A DNA stretch of 64,000 nucleotides from Porites lobata (lineage: Eukaryota > Cnidaria > Anthozoa > Scleractinia > Poritidae), in the NCBI GenBank assembly GCA_942486035.1, contig CALNXK010000031.1:1442501-1506500 (forward strand), written 5' to 3'. The notes below the pieces were generated by a model. That model worked only from the letters and a program-made list of their open reading frames with translations, ran no database searches and was not told the origin of the DNA. Positions 32,190-41,999 of this stretch are shown here, piece by piece. Numbering within the stretch: position 1 is the first letter of the stretch; each line of letters opens with the position of its first letter. Position numbers and translations under genes: made by a program.

Positions 32190-32781
32190 CAAGAACTAAG
32201 GCGGAGCACTGAAAGATGCGTCCGCACGGCTTCGCGACCTAGCCAGAACTTTGAAGAAGATCTTTAATATAAGCAGGAGCCAGTCCATGGAGAGTCTTGT
32301 AGTTAACGATAGGTATTTTAAATTCAATCCGGAGATTAATCGGGAGCCAGTGAAGATTCGTAAGAACGGCGTAATATGACAGAAATTGGGCGAAAGAGTA
32401 GCAGTCCGAGCAGCTGCGTTCTGCATACGTTGGAGCTGTTTAATCACGTTCTTAGGTAAACCATTAGTCAAGCTTTGATGTAACAAGAGCTTGAACAAGA
32501 AGCTGGGCTGCATCAAAGATAAGATGTTTACGAATGAGCCTATTTTTACGGAGTGGATCAGTGCTCATTGCTGTCACCCGTGAGGAACCCGGCATACTCA
32601 AAGATTTGTTCAGGAGAACTCCAACCTTACCTCCTGTTGGTGAAGCCAGCAGTCTGTCATCACAAACATGAATATGTGACAAAGCAGGTCGATCACGGTG
32701 TAACTGAGATGATATTACAAGAAGTACAGTTTTGTCTTTCTTTAAATCTGGCTTATTCAGAAGCATCCATATAGGTGTCAA
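32190..32781 (-). pseudogene. LINE-B reverse transcriptase C-terminal region, 5' piece
   Basis: Minus-strand frames give NKPDLKKDKTVLLVISS, HIHVCDDRLLASPTGGKVGVLL, FDAAQLLVQALVTSKLD, then GLPKNVIKQLQRMQNAAAR, the thumb region of a CR1/L2-like LINE. A frameshift occurs near 32490. The sequence ends at DASFSAPP where LINE-A begins and seems to resume at 27973. 5'-truncated. Confidence 0.8.
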
Positions 32782-33058
32782 TTTCTCGTGCTCAGGCTTC
32801 TACCTACCCTTGCTCAATTCCATTTCATTAAGGGATGACGTCTCGAAGGCACAATAGTCCTCGATGACAGTCAATTTACACGTTTTAATTTACCAGTTAA
32901 TTCCCTTTGTCTAAAAGGGAGGCCAAAATGAAAAATCAGGCCAGAATTCTTGTGTTCGACAAGTTTACTTTACAAATTCTTGCCTATACATCTGGTGGCA
33001 TGCAAACCAGCCGTGTATACTTTTTATACATCACATCTGAGGTAAACAGTACTATGCG

Positions 33059-34763
33059 TAGCCTTCCCGCAGACGTCCTTTGGGGTTCGTTTGTCACGCA
33101 TTCATTTCTCTCCCACGGACGTCTGCTAAACACAGCCGACATTTACGTTCTAGATTGTTTGAATAAGCCAATAAGCGGTTAGTTATTGTGTCACGATCAA
33201 CCAATCACGCGCTGTGATATAAGTGAAACGGCACCTACTAATTGTCTCTCGCTTTTTTAGAGGAATATTTATTCCATATACCTATGCATGGATGAGACTC
33301 CGAAGAAAGTTATAAGGAGCGAATGTTTTTGTTTTCTTTGCAGCTGTAATTTAGGAAAGGACCAAGTACGTGTGTTTAGAAAAAGGGCAATCGACATCGC
33401 AAGGCTCATCAAACGTGCTCTGGACGTTGATGTGTCTTTGTATTCTCAAGTGAATTATTTATTTGCACTGCTATCTTCTACCTGAGACTACTCAAACGTT
33501 CTGAAAAAACACAGAAACGATCCAAGAAAGCTGCAATGAGCTGTATAGTTTTTTCGGAAGTTGACTATAAAATAATCTGCTTTTCTTTGAAGGACTTCAG
33601 ACAACAATTAACAGTTTCCCACACAAGCGCGGAGCGGTTTTCAGCGCGGTCGAAAACAATAATTCCTGTTAACTCTGTATATATTCGAGGTATTAAGAAG
33701 AGAGAACTTGTAAACGTGTATAGGGAAGATATTCAAAGCATTCTTCGAAAACAAAGGCCGTTTCCTTTTTTGCGAAATATAATTCCACCAAGGTCATGGG
33801 TCGCAGACCAAGGACCAGTACGCGAAATTTGGTTATATTCTTTCAAGAGTCGGTAAAACAAAAAATTCGAAGTCTACAGCAATGTGCTTCCAACGGCAGA
33901 AAAAGGTTTATCTGAAAACTTGTTCTGCAAAAAGGCACCTCTTCCCGTTCCGTTTTATTTATTCACAAGCTAAGTAAACATGACCACGGTGCCGCCAAAG
34001 TCCAAACTTCAAGCTAGAACGACAAATTAACCTACCTGTCAACAAACTTTAATCTCGCTTCTTCAAAGAAAGAAAGAATGCTTATAATCGATAAATCATT
34101 GAACCGTTCATTGTTCATTGTATTTTATTTCTCGACGAAATATTTCATCATGCTCGGGAAAGTCGCCAACCAAGGACCACATAAATACCAACTGTACAAG
34201 TCACTCGCTAACATTTCCTTCACCGATCGATCTTCAACCAAGCTTCTGGGCTTCCGTAAACAACAGAGAAGGTCCCTCTCTCGACAACCCTCATATTCTC
34301 TTTGCTAATATCACTGAGCGTTACAGCTGGAATACCAATATTTTCCAGCTTCGTAGATTGATCTTTCAAGATTTACCAGGGGAGAAACAACAACAACAAC
34401 AATAATGTCCAATGGTCCCACGCACTGTGGCGCAAACAAGCAAGCAGCAAAGCTTGATGGATAAAGGACTTGCCAAATCCCGTCGGCAAATTTATGAACT
34501 CATCGGTCTTCGCTATAAAATTTGCAGGATAGCTTCTCTGTCATACTTGTTTAACTCTGTATTAATTACAAATTTCTCGCACACTCGATCAAAAGCCTCA
34601 CTGATCGTGTGAATCTTAAGAAGCGGCTCGGGTTACGTTTTACAAAAATCCGTAAACGGCCTGTGATTGGTGAACGTAAATGTCGGCTGTGTTTAGCAGA
34701 CGTCCGTGGGGGAGAAATGAATACTTGACAAACGGACCCCAAAGGACGTCTGCGGGGAGGCTA
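33059..34763. mobile_element. MULE-like element with about 95-bp TIRs and 9-bp TSD
   Basis: TAGCCTTCCCGCAGACGTCC at the left pairs with the right end through about 95 bp (ending near TTTACGTTC). The 9-bp sequence TACTATGCG flanks both ends (33050-33058 and 34764-34772), and the paralogous family-A copy 1 shows the empty site. Long TIRs and a 9-bp duplication are the signature of Mutator-like elements. Internal frames: 33288-33485 has a cysteine-rich start (CFCFLCSCNLGKDQVRVF), continued in another frame as AIFYLRLLKRSEKTQ. No MULE transposase domain is visible, so it is non-autonomous or has captured and decayed host sequence. Confidence 0.88.
33288..33560 (+). pseudogene. Cysteine-rich N-terminal domain inside the MULE, frameshifted
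   Basis: MDETPKKVIRSECFCFLC followed by NLGKDQVRVFRKRAIDIARL resembles a ZAD-like or zinc-ribbon N-terminal domain found in many cnidarian proteins, but I cannot name the family with certainty. The frame is lost at 33485 and seems to resume in +1 as FYLRLLKRSEKTQKRSKKAA. It could be a captured gene piece or part of the element's own protein. Confidence 0.4.
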
Positions 34764-34835
34764 TACTATGCGGCGCTGTTTGTTTATCGTAAGACCTCAG
34801 ACAGAATTTGTTATTTTTTGCCCTATTCAAACTTA

Positions 34836-35114
34836 GGGACCGGTCATGAGACTTAGCCGATCCCTCCTTTGAATGATACGTCACTTAAGTCATCACCCCT
34901 AATAACTTTTGATGACTTTCGCGATCCCCCCCACTCCCCATTCGTTCATTTTCCAAGCAAACTCCCCCCCCCCTCTTAATCCTTCCAAAGTTTTCAGTGA
35001 TCTCCCCTTTTGGGTTCTCAAGTACGACTGATCCCCCCTTTTGTTCTCCCAGAAATCAAGTGATCCCTCCTAAAATCCTCCGCCCCCCCGGGCCATAAAT
35101 AATGACCGGTCCCC
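34836..35114. mobile_element. MITE with GGGACCGGTCAT ends
   Basis: GGGACCGGTCAT at the left is the complement of ATGACCGGTCCC at the right, flanked by TA on each side (one extra C at the right). The body is C-rich and non-coding (CGCCCCCCCGGGCC). It interrupts family-A copy 3. Confidence 0.78.
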
Positions 35115-35410
35115 TATGATTCTGCAGTTTTTCCGCAATTTTGCAAGACAAATTGCAATCGTTTAATTTTCAGGACGATAAAAGCATAAAGAGAATTCCA
35201 CAATATCGAGACTGTTAACGTTCAATCAGATCAATCTGCTCCTTTGTTGCGTGCAGGCAGGGTGTTGAGCTTTTAGCGAGAACTTTCGAAAAAAGCCTAT
35301 TTTAATTTAATTTCCAAAATCACTCCCCGTACGGCCAGCCAGTTCTTACTTTTGACAAGCACCAAGTTTTCAATGCGACATGTCGAGTGTTGAATGAACA
35401 GTAAAAGAGT

Positions 35411-36430
35411 AACCTATCGGCGGCCGTGCCGGCGAAAACCTGCCGTACAAGACTACACTGCTTTAAAACATTGCCTTAACTGTCAATTGTGAGCACTGAG
35501 TAGAATGTCCTTCAAATTGGGATATCCAATAACTGAATTTGGACAATCACAAAAATGACCCTTTTCAACCTCATATAAAAACAAGAAAAATCACGTTTTT
35601 TTTTGCCCCAGGTTTTTGTACAGAAATCACCGTTGCAAAACCGAAAGTCAACAATCACAGTAAAATTTAGTCCTTGTTCTAGCTTAGAAGGAAGTGACTT
35701 TTTTGTTCTTATTCGTTTCCAAGGCCAAACTACAGTCTTCTTGTTCTAGTGCGTCATGGCCTTGCCTCGATTTTCAACATCACGACTGCATTACATGCTG
35801 GGAAAGAGCCAGAATTTTTGACAGCGTTCGTTCCTTCCCCAACTTTTTTCATATTTGTACCAGTGCGGGTGGGAGCTCTGCAAAGACTCTTGTCCAGTGG
35901 CTTATCTCCCAATGGAGGGTAGGGGAAGCAGAGTCACGGGCGGCCATTTTTTGCCTGTTTCTATTTTTAGGTTTGTACATTGTTACAGCGGCTGTTCGAA
36001 AATCGCTTTTCAACTTGCACAGATATACAGCTATCTAGTTTGGAATGTTACTTTTTGAGGTAACTGACCTTTGGAGGAATGTGAGGGGGGATTAAAGGGT
36101 GTCAGTCTGGCTGTTGTTTGGGGAAAATGATGTTGATTTCGGAAGGAAGTAGATTAGCTTAGAATAAGAACACACATAAACCAGTTAGAGTTAGTCCACT
36201 AATGGGATCAGAGGCACCTTATTGTGGTGATGGACTATCTGGTATTTGTCTACTAATTTGATTCAGTTAATATCTTTATTTTTAACCACCCCCAAATCCA
36301 ATATGTTATCATTTTCCAAAATTTTTAATACCCCCCTTAATTTTTGTACATGAAAAACATTCGAAAAATTATAATCCAAAAATTTTCAACAAATTATTGC
36401 ACCAAGGACTCCAACCTAATTGAGTCATTA
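35411..36430. other. Intergenic, no recognised gene
   Basis: An open frame of 114 codons (35694-36038) matches nothing I know and has no upstream or downstream support. No repeat ends were seen. Confidence 0.4.
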
Positions 36431-36793
36431 GGGACCTTAAGATCCGAGGCCGGCGACGGCAGAGAAAACGTCGCTTAAAAAGTGAATTCCCGTTCATTCA
36501 ATCTTCATCGCGATTACTCCAAGTCACTAACTTTGTCAAATGTAGGCGAACCCTCTTAAAGTTGAATTCCTAAGAAACATATCCAAGTTCAGAAAGAGAG
36601 AGGAAATTTCGTTGTCGCTTGTGTACTTACTCTGTACATCGTGAAATCAGGCATTTTCACGTCGTAGTCGTGCAGTGACGGCAAAGAAATGTACAAAAAA
36701 GCGTGATGCACGTGCAAAATTGTTGTTTTGCTAATTAAACCTATTGATTTTGTGGCGTTCCCGTTGACGTCGCCGTCCTGGGATCTTAAGTCC
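36431..36793. mobile_element. MITE with GGGACCTTAAGATC ends
   Basis: GGACCTTAAGATCCGAGG pairs imperfectly with GGATCTTAAGTCC at the right end; CGGCGACGG and GTCGCCGTCC pair just inside. The 363-bp body is non-coding. Confidence 0.72.
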
Positions 36794-37129
36794 ATATTTT
36801 TTGTGTGAATGAAATCTCGGCTAGAATATTTATAAAAAATCGTGGAAAAACAATGCTTTTAACCAAACTCCCACTTAGAAGGATCTTCAGTTTCATTTCC
36901 CTGTTCCTGATACTTACCGGGCTGGACACCGGGCTGCCTATTAATGCAATTAAAACGCCCAATTTGATGAGATTGGCCCGCAGATTTGTCTGATTTGAAG
37001 AAAATTTTTGAAAAACTTCTTTGGACAGCAAGGACAAAGGCAATTAAAAACCCAACCTGTCATAATTGTTAAATGTGTTCAACGTGATGTCAAGGAAAGA
37101 TTCTAGAAGAGTCGAAAACATCTCGAGGA
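36794..37129. other. Spacer, no recognised feature
   Basis: Overlapping short frames on both strands only; nothing that matches a known family. Confidence 0.35.
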
Positions 37130-37483
37130 CTGTAGTACCACACATAACCTTGACCTCCCATCTAAGAAGCATATCTATATCAATGAAAGCTTAACACGTA
37201 CGGAAAAAGATAAAGAACACTTCAGCGAGTGTGTGAAAGCCAGGTTGTCGAAACTGTCAACAACAGTCCTATTCACGACTACGTTCAACCGGATGATCAT
37301 ACTCAACCTACTTCTGGAATGACTCCCGGGTTTAAACCTTTCACAAAGCTTATGTACGTTAATCTTACGTTTATGTACATATGGACCTTATTGCTAGAAT
37401 GTACTTCAGGAAAACCCAGAATAGTTCTGTCATCCGCATCAACAACAAGGATGACATGAAAAAGCTACGTCCAAACGAGTAAA
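37130..37483 (+). pseudogene. LINE-C ORF1 C-terminal fragment
   Basis: In broken plus-strand frames: IYINESLTRTEKDKEHF, then near the end ARMYFRKTQNSSVIRINNKDD before a stop. This is the C-terminal half of a CR1-like ORF1 (compare the equivalent region of LINE-A). Multiple frameshifts separate the pieces. Confidence 0.6.
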
Positions 37484-37691
37484 TTAGAAGTTTATTTTTA
37501 TAAAGTAATGGCTCTAATACCCTACATTGCCCTTGCGTGGATAATACCAGTGAGACTAGTGAGGAACGGTTTGCTGAGTTAGGGAGTTTACCGATTCTTA
37601 GCATCACCTCTCCAGTGTCAAATATTCCTCACCTTCCGAATATTGATATTGATTTACATATGTAAATATGTAATATGTAATATGTAATTTT

Positions 37692-37912
37692 GGTATTTTT
37701 CTAGACTTTGGTAAGGCATTTGATTTTGTAGATCATGTTATTATTATTGAAAAACGTGATTTTTATGGGATAAGGGGCATAGCTAAGGACTGGTTTTCTT
37801 CAAATCTTAGTAATCGCCAACAATTTGTCTCTGTCAATGGCGTAAAAGCTGATCTTATTAGTATATCTTGTAGTATGCCTCAGGGATCAGTCCTCGGTAC
37901 AATTCTAAATTT
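37692..37912 (+). pseudogene. LINE-C reverse transcriptase palm fragment
   Basis: An uninterrupted 73-codon frame encodes GIFLDFGKAFDFVDHVIII, GIRGIAKDWFSSNLSNRQQFV and SCSMPQGSVLGTIL, reverse-transcriptase palm blocks up to just before the catalytic aspartates. It is in the same orientation as the ORF1 piece 200 bp upstream, so an internal deletion removed the endonuclease. The right side is cut by the repeat at 37916. Confidence 0.82.
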
Positions 37913-37915
37913 TAT

Positions 37916-38890
37916 TACAGCGGAGCCCCATACCTAAGGGAAAATGGAAACCTATCAATGCAAGAAAATAAGGCTATGACGTCAGCGTACGCCTGACAGA
38001 CCAACCGACCACCCGTATAGGCTATGGGAGTAGGGTTAAAGACTCAGTAGGGTAGGGAAGGGAGTCCCAGAGGGAGTCCCAAGAGCAACCATATTGGGGG
38101 CAACCAACGGGGATGCTCGAGTAAGAAACTAGATTGAAGTTTCTTGTGTATCTTTTGGTCACACTTCAGGAACAACCTCAGCAGTCTCGCCTTCCCCCAC
38201 TTGGCAGAATTTTGACAGGTGAATTCATGAATGAAAACTTATGCAACATCTAAAAATTTGTTTGCCAACAGATTTGCCGACAACTGAAGCCTATTTTTTC
38301 AGTTATTTTTTTAAAATATCGTGTTCTTGTACTGCCGCCAGAAAATGAAACCCCACTGCCGTCGAGTTTCTTTTCCTGTTTTTCAAAACTGAATTGTTTA
38401 TTTGGTTTTTCGTCGAGGAAAGTGTCGCAAAGGGATTCATCGATGGCTGCGTTTGTGATAGTTCATGTAAGCTCGTACGGCGGACTACAAAAAAAAAATA
38501 TTTTAACACTTCAAAGTATTAGTCTTCGAACCGGTTGTTCTTCCCTTTCGCCACAAAATGAAATACTACTGCTATTCGAAGGTTTGTATATTTGTATTTT
38601 GGGTCGAGGAAAGCTTCGCCACGGGATTCAACGAAAATGAAAGTTGAATATACAGGCTTTTACAGCAGAGTACAGGAAAAGTTCTTGACTCCACTTACTT
38701 GCTTTCAAACGCTGCATCCAAGGTGTGCCTGAGTAATTACTACAATTTTTGTCTCATTATCAATTCGTTCTCCTTTCTCGCACACCCGCGTGCTGTTTAT
38801 GTCTGGTTGTAATGTTCTCCTAAAACACTCTTACACGCTGCATGTGCCGTTCTTCGCGTATTCCTTCTTTGGGTCTTTTTCTCTTACTTA
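37916..38890 (-). repeat. Degraded family-A copy 4
   Basis: Starts with GCGGAGCCCCATACC and a TATGACGTCAGCGTACG block like that at 19656-19775. The stretch 38200-38330 resembles 20880-21060 (GAATTTTGACAGGTGAATTC). It interrupts LINE-C. The rest is non-coding; frames at 38303-38640 overlap on both strands and are not supported. Confidence 0.55.
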
Positions 38891-40450
38891 TAATGGTAAT
38901 AATAATAATAATAACCTTATATAGCGCTGTTTCTCTACTGAACCTACAGCGCTTTACAACAGTGAATGATCAAGAAAACTAAGTAAAATAAGAAGTCTGA
39001 AAAAACGTAATAATTAATGATTCTTACAATTCAAAGAAATTTCTAAAAAGGTACGTCTTAAGAGTGGATTTAAAAGATTCTACTGACTTGCAAAGTTTTA
39101 TACTTAATGGGAGGGTACTCACTCCATAGTTTTGGGGCAATAAAGGAGAAAGCTCGCTCCTGATATGTTTTAAGATGGCAGCGGGGCTGTTCCAGTAGTT
39201 CTTTATTAGACAAACGTAATGTCCTTGATGGTCTATAGTGAATTAAGAGGTCACTTATATTAGATAGGATGGCGCTAGTTGATTAAGGCATTTAAAAGTC
39301 ATTAGTAAAATTTTAAAACGAATACGCTCATGAACGGGTAACCAATGTAGATCTCTTAGCACAGGTGTAATATGCTCGTGTTTTACGTGAACCTGTTAGA
39401 AGTCGGGCCGCTGAATTCTGGACATACTGGAGTTTTCGGACTTGATCCTATTATATTATAGTGGTCAATCTTTGATGTTAGGAATGTGTGGATCAAAGTT
39501 TCAAAATGACGGAAAGAGATATGTTTACTGATTTGAGCAATGTTGCGCAGGTGGTAGAGAGCAGACTGACATATGCTGTTTATTTGTTTGTCCATAAACA
39601 TGACAGTGTCGAACCACGCACCGATGTTCTTTGCTGAGTTCGATGAGTAGATCACATCTGAGCAAACAGGAATAGATTATAGCGGGGGTTATGGTCGATG
39701 ACGGACGTGCAAAACAAGGAGCTCAGTTTTGTCGTGATTGAGCAGCAACTTATTGGCTGACATCCAATTGTTAACATCGTGAATGCATGACTCAATGCGC
39801 AGTTTAGATGTAGTCGGTTCGCCAGCAGCACTTGGCTTGAAAGACAAATAAATTTGGCTATCATCAGCATAAAAATGATGGTTCATGTTGTGTTTACTGA
39901 CGATGTCTGTGAGAGGTGAGGTGTACATGGAATACAGGATGGGACCCAGCACTGAACCCTGGGAAATACCACAAAAGAGATTCCGGCTCGATGAACGTTC
40001 AGCTCCGATCTTTACGAACTGGGTCCTCTCGGATAGATAAGACTGTATCCATCCTAAGGCTTTCCCAGTTATTCCGAAACGATGTTTTAACCTAGTGATG
40101 AGAATGTCGTGGTCTACCGTGTCGAACGCCGCTGAGAGGTGTAGTAACACCAATATAACACACTTTCCATCGTCAATGGCACGTAGAATGTCATTGTGTA
40201 TTCGCGCAGGCGCTGTTTCAGTGCTATGGCTTTTCTTATATGCAGATTGAAAAGTATCTTGTAGACTTGCATCCTCAAGGTGATGATTGAGACGCACAGC
40301 TACAACCTTCTCGGTGGCTTTGGAAATGAAGCTTAGGTTGGAAATAGGTCTGAAGTTCTTGAATACTTCATGAACTAGAGAGTCCTTTTTCAGTACGGGG
40401 TCAACGAAAGCTTCTTTGAAGGCTGTAGGAACAATCGCAGTGTTGAAAGA
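38891..40450 (-). pseudogene. LINE-D: 5'-truncated CR1/L2-like LINE, reverse transcriptase region
   Basis: On the minus strand from about 40450: FRPISNLSFISKATEKVV, FQSAYKKSHSTETAPARI, LLHLSAAFDTVDHDIL, GISQGSVLGPILYSMY, and the catalytic FYADDSQIYLSF (about 39866). Then comes MSANKLLLNHDKTELLVL (to 39689), a frameshift, and the thumb (39655-39383: NIGAWFD, YHLRNIAQISKH). The 3' UTR has AGCGCTGTTTC..., and the element ends in a (TAA)n tail at about 38895-38915. The palm frame 39689-40297 is intact for 202 codons, including the active site. The 5' end is cut by the repeat at 40457. Confidence 0.87.
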
Positions 40451-40456
40451 CAGATT

Positions 40457-40815
40457 AACACTGAGTGGAGTCCAATTCGTTCTGTAATCATACGAGCGAT
40501 CATCAAAATCGGACTTCCGCGTAGCGGTCGTCCGATTTGTTTAATCACGGGTATGATTACAGAATAAATTGGACCAAACAAAGTTCTGTTACCAATTAAT
40601 CATAACTATAACAGAATTTGTGATGTTTTAGAACTTCAAACACAACAAATTCCGAGAGTTTTTTTGCTAGCAGCCTTTTGCGTGCGCGCGTGCGATGGCG
40701 CGTACTACCCAATTACAGGCATAACGCGTACTCTCCTATTACACTGTCCTATTAGCGCTGAAATCAGGACAGTTGATAGCCCACCAGATTAGAGAATTTT
40801 GTTATAGTTATGATT
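40457..40815. repeat. Foldback repeat (AACACTGAG...CTGTTACC), copy 2
   Basis: Aligns to 18484-18890: CTGAGTGGAGTCCAATTCG, AATCGGAC...GTCCGATTTG, CTGTTACCAATTAATCATAA and the tail GTTATAGTTATGATTA. The fold is preserved. It interrupts LINE-D. Confidence 0.8.
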
Positions 40816-41233
40816 AATTATTTTATTTTTTGCTTCATTTTATTTCGTGCGCTTTGCTCATATCTTCTTCTGTGGGGCTTCAGCCACAGAGAGTGGCTTG
40901 TGGCCTATTTTTGTCGCCCTACGTTTGACCACGTTTTGCAATGTATACTTTTAACAATTGTGTACAATAGGCCATTTGCAGGATGCCGTCATTTTGCTAC
41001 TACGACCAGAATCCTTTTCGTTTTTCCTTTCATATTTTAATTTGGTAATCCCTGTGAGGTTTCAATAACAAAAGCCCTAATTTGCACAAGAAAGCAAAGT
41101 CCTAAAAGATTCTGGTTGTGGTAGTAAAATGATGTCATCATGCAAATGGAATATTCACGCACCGTGTAACTGCAACTTGTAGATTAGGATTGCGGGCTTC
41201 ACTGTTCGCCCGCAATAAACAGCGATAGTGTAA
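40816..41233. other. Spacer with a foldback MITE (40972-41149)
   Basis: CCATTTGCAGGATG...CGTCATTTTGCTACTACGAC pairs with GTGGTAGTAAAATGATGTCA...CATGCAAATGG at 41101-41149, a 178-bp hairpin element. The remaining sequence may be intron of the pentraxin-type gene that follows. Confidence 0.65.
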
Positions 41234-41295
41234 TTGAAGCAATTGTCTTTTCCTGTTAGGCACCAATATAACCAAACTATTTATTTCTTTAAGGC

Positions 41296-41704
41296 CTGTT
41301 ATGAATTTAAACTTAACAGACGGTCAGTGGAATCACATTTGTCTTGTCACTGTCTTGTTCGGCTTGGTGTAACTAATAGGGCCAGAGTCTTTATCAATAG
41401 CAAAGTAGTTTACAGTTTGTTTTCCGAGACAAGTTTTGTACGCTCTGGTGGACCCTTTATTGTTGGAAACGATCTGAACCAAACTGACGGTAGCTTTAAC
41501 GAAACTCGAGCTTTTGTGGGAATGATTACTCAGGACAACATGTGGTCCAAAGGATTTGATAATGTTTCAATTGCCTCCTTATCACGTGCTTGCTGGGGGG
41601 TTCCAGGGGATGTTATACAGTGGAGTGGATTCATCAATGGCAGCCATGGAGACATTAAGCTTTTGAACACCTCTGAATGCCATATTCCTGGCAAGCCGAG
41701 TTAG
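41296..41704 (+). pseudogene. Pentraxin-domain terminal exon, frameshifted
   Basis: After a good acceptor (TTTCTTTAAG|), the exon encodes the second half of a pentraxin/concanavalin-like domain. LTDGQWNHICLVT sits in one frame (about 41318-41356). After a one-base shift come RARVFINSKVVYS, GPFIVGNDLNQTDGSF, RAFVGMITQDNMWSKGF and ACWGVPGDVIQWSGFINGSH, ending in a C-terminal cysteine. These match the usual order of pentraxin strands (RGxxxVGQ..., FVG.I..LN.W, GD...W..F). AATAAA follows at about 41756. Several N-glycosylation sites (NQT, NET, NVS, NGS) fit a secreted protein. The frameshift suggests a pseudogene, although a sequencing error is possible. Earlier exons are not in the window. Confidence 0.78.
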
Positions 41705-41991
41705 TCCCGGCTCAAAAATTTTTTTTACATGACTTTGTGCTGAATATAATCGAAAAATAAATGCTCTTGAAACGCTACATTTCAATCAATTACATCTACT
41801 TTCGCTGTATTTTGTTTACTGAAACAGTTTTAGCCTGCGTTGCAGACGGTTATTTTTTAGTGATTTTTTTGCTTTTAAGGGATACAGCCGCGCGAAAGCA
41901 AAGCCGAGGTCAACAACAACAACAAAAACAACAAACTGTATTGAAATTCAACAGTTGCAAATCGAGGGGGGGAAGTTTCATCTGTTAGATG
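41705..41991. other. 3' flank of the pentraxin exon
   Basis: Contains AATAAA at about 41756 and a CAA-rich stretch (41910-41938). No other feature. Confidence 0.5.
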
Positions 41992-41999
41992 GACTAAAC

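Larger units (their letters stand above)
32830..35410 (+). repeat. Family-A fragment, copy 3 (opposite orientation), with nested insertions
   Basis: Read in reverse, 32830-33050 matches 25890-26110, 34773-34830 matches about 25835-25890, 35115-35215 matches about 25700-25830, and 35280-35410 matches 25500-25640. The gaps in that alignment are exactly the MULE at 33059-34763 and the MITE at 34836-35114. LINE-B borders its left side. Confidence 0.75.

Noticed and set aside
35694..36038. 114-codon plus-strand frame
   Set aside because: No recognisable motif and no supporting context; could be chance in unconstrained DNA.
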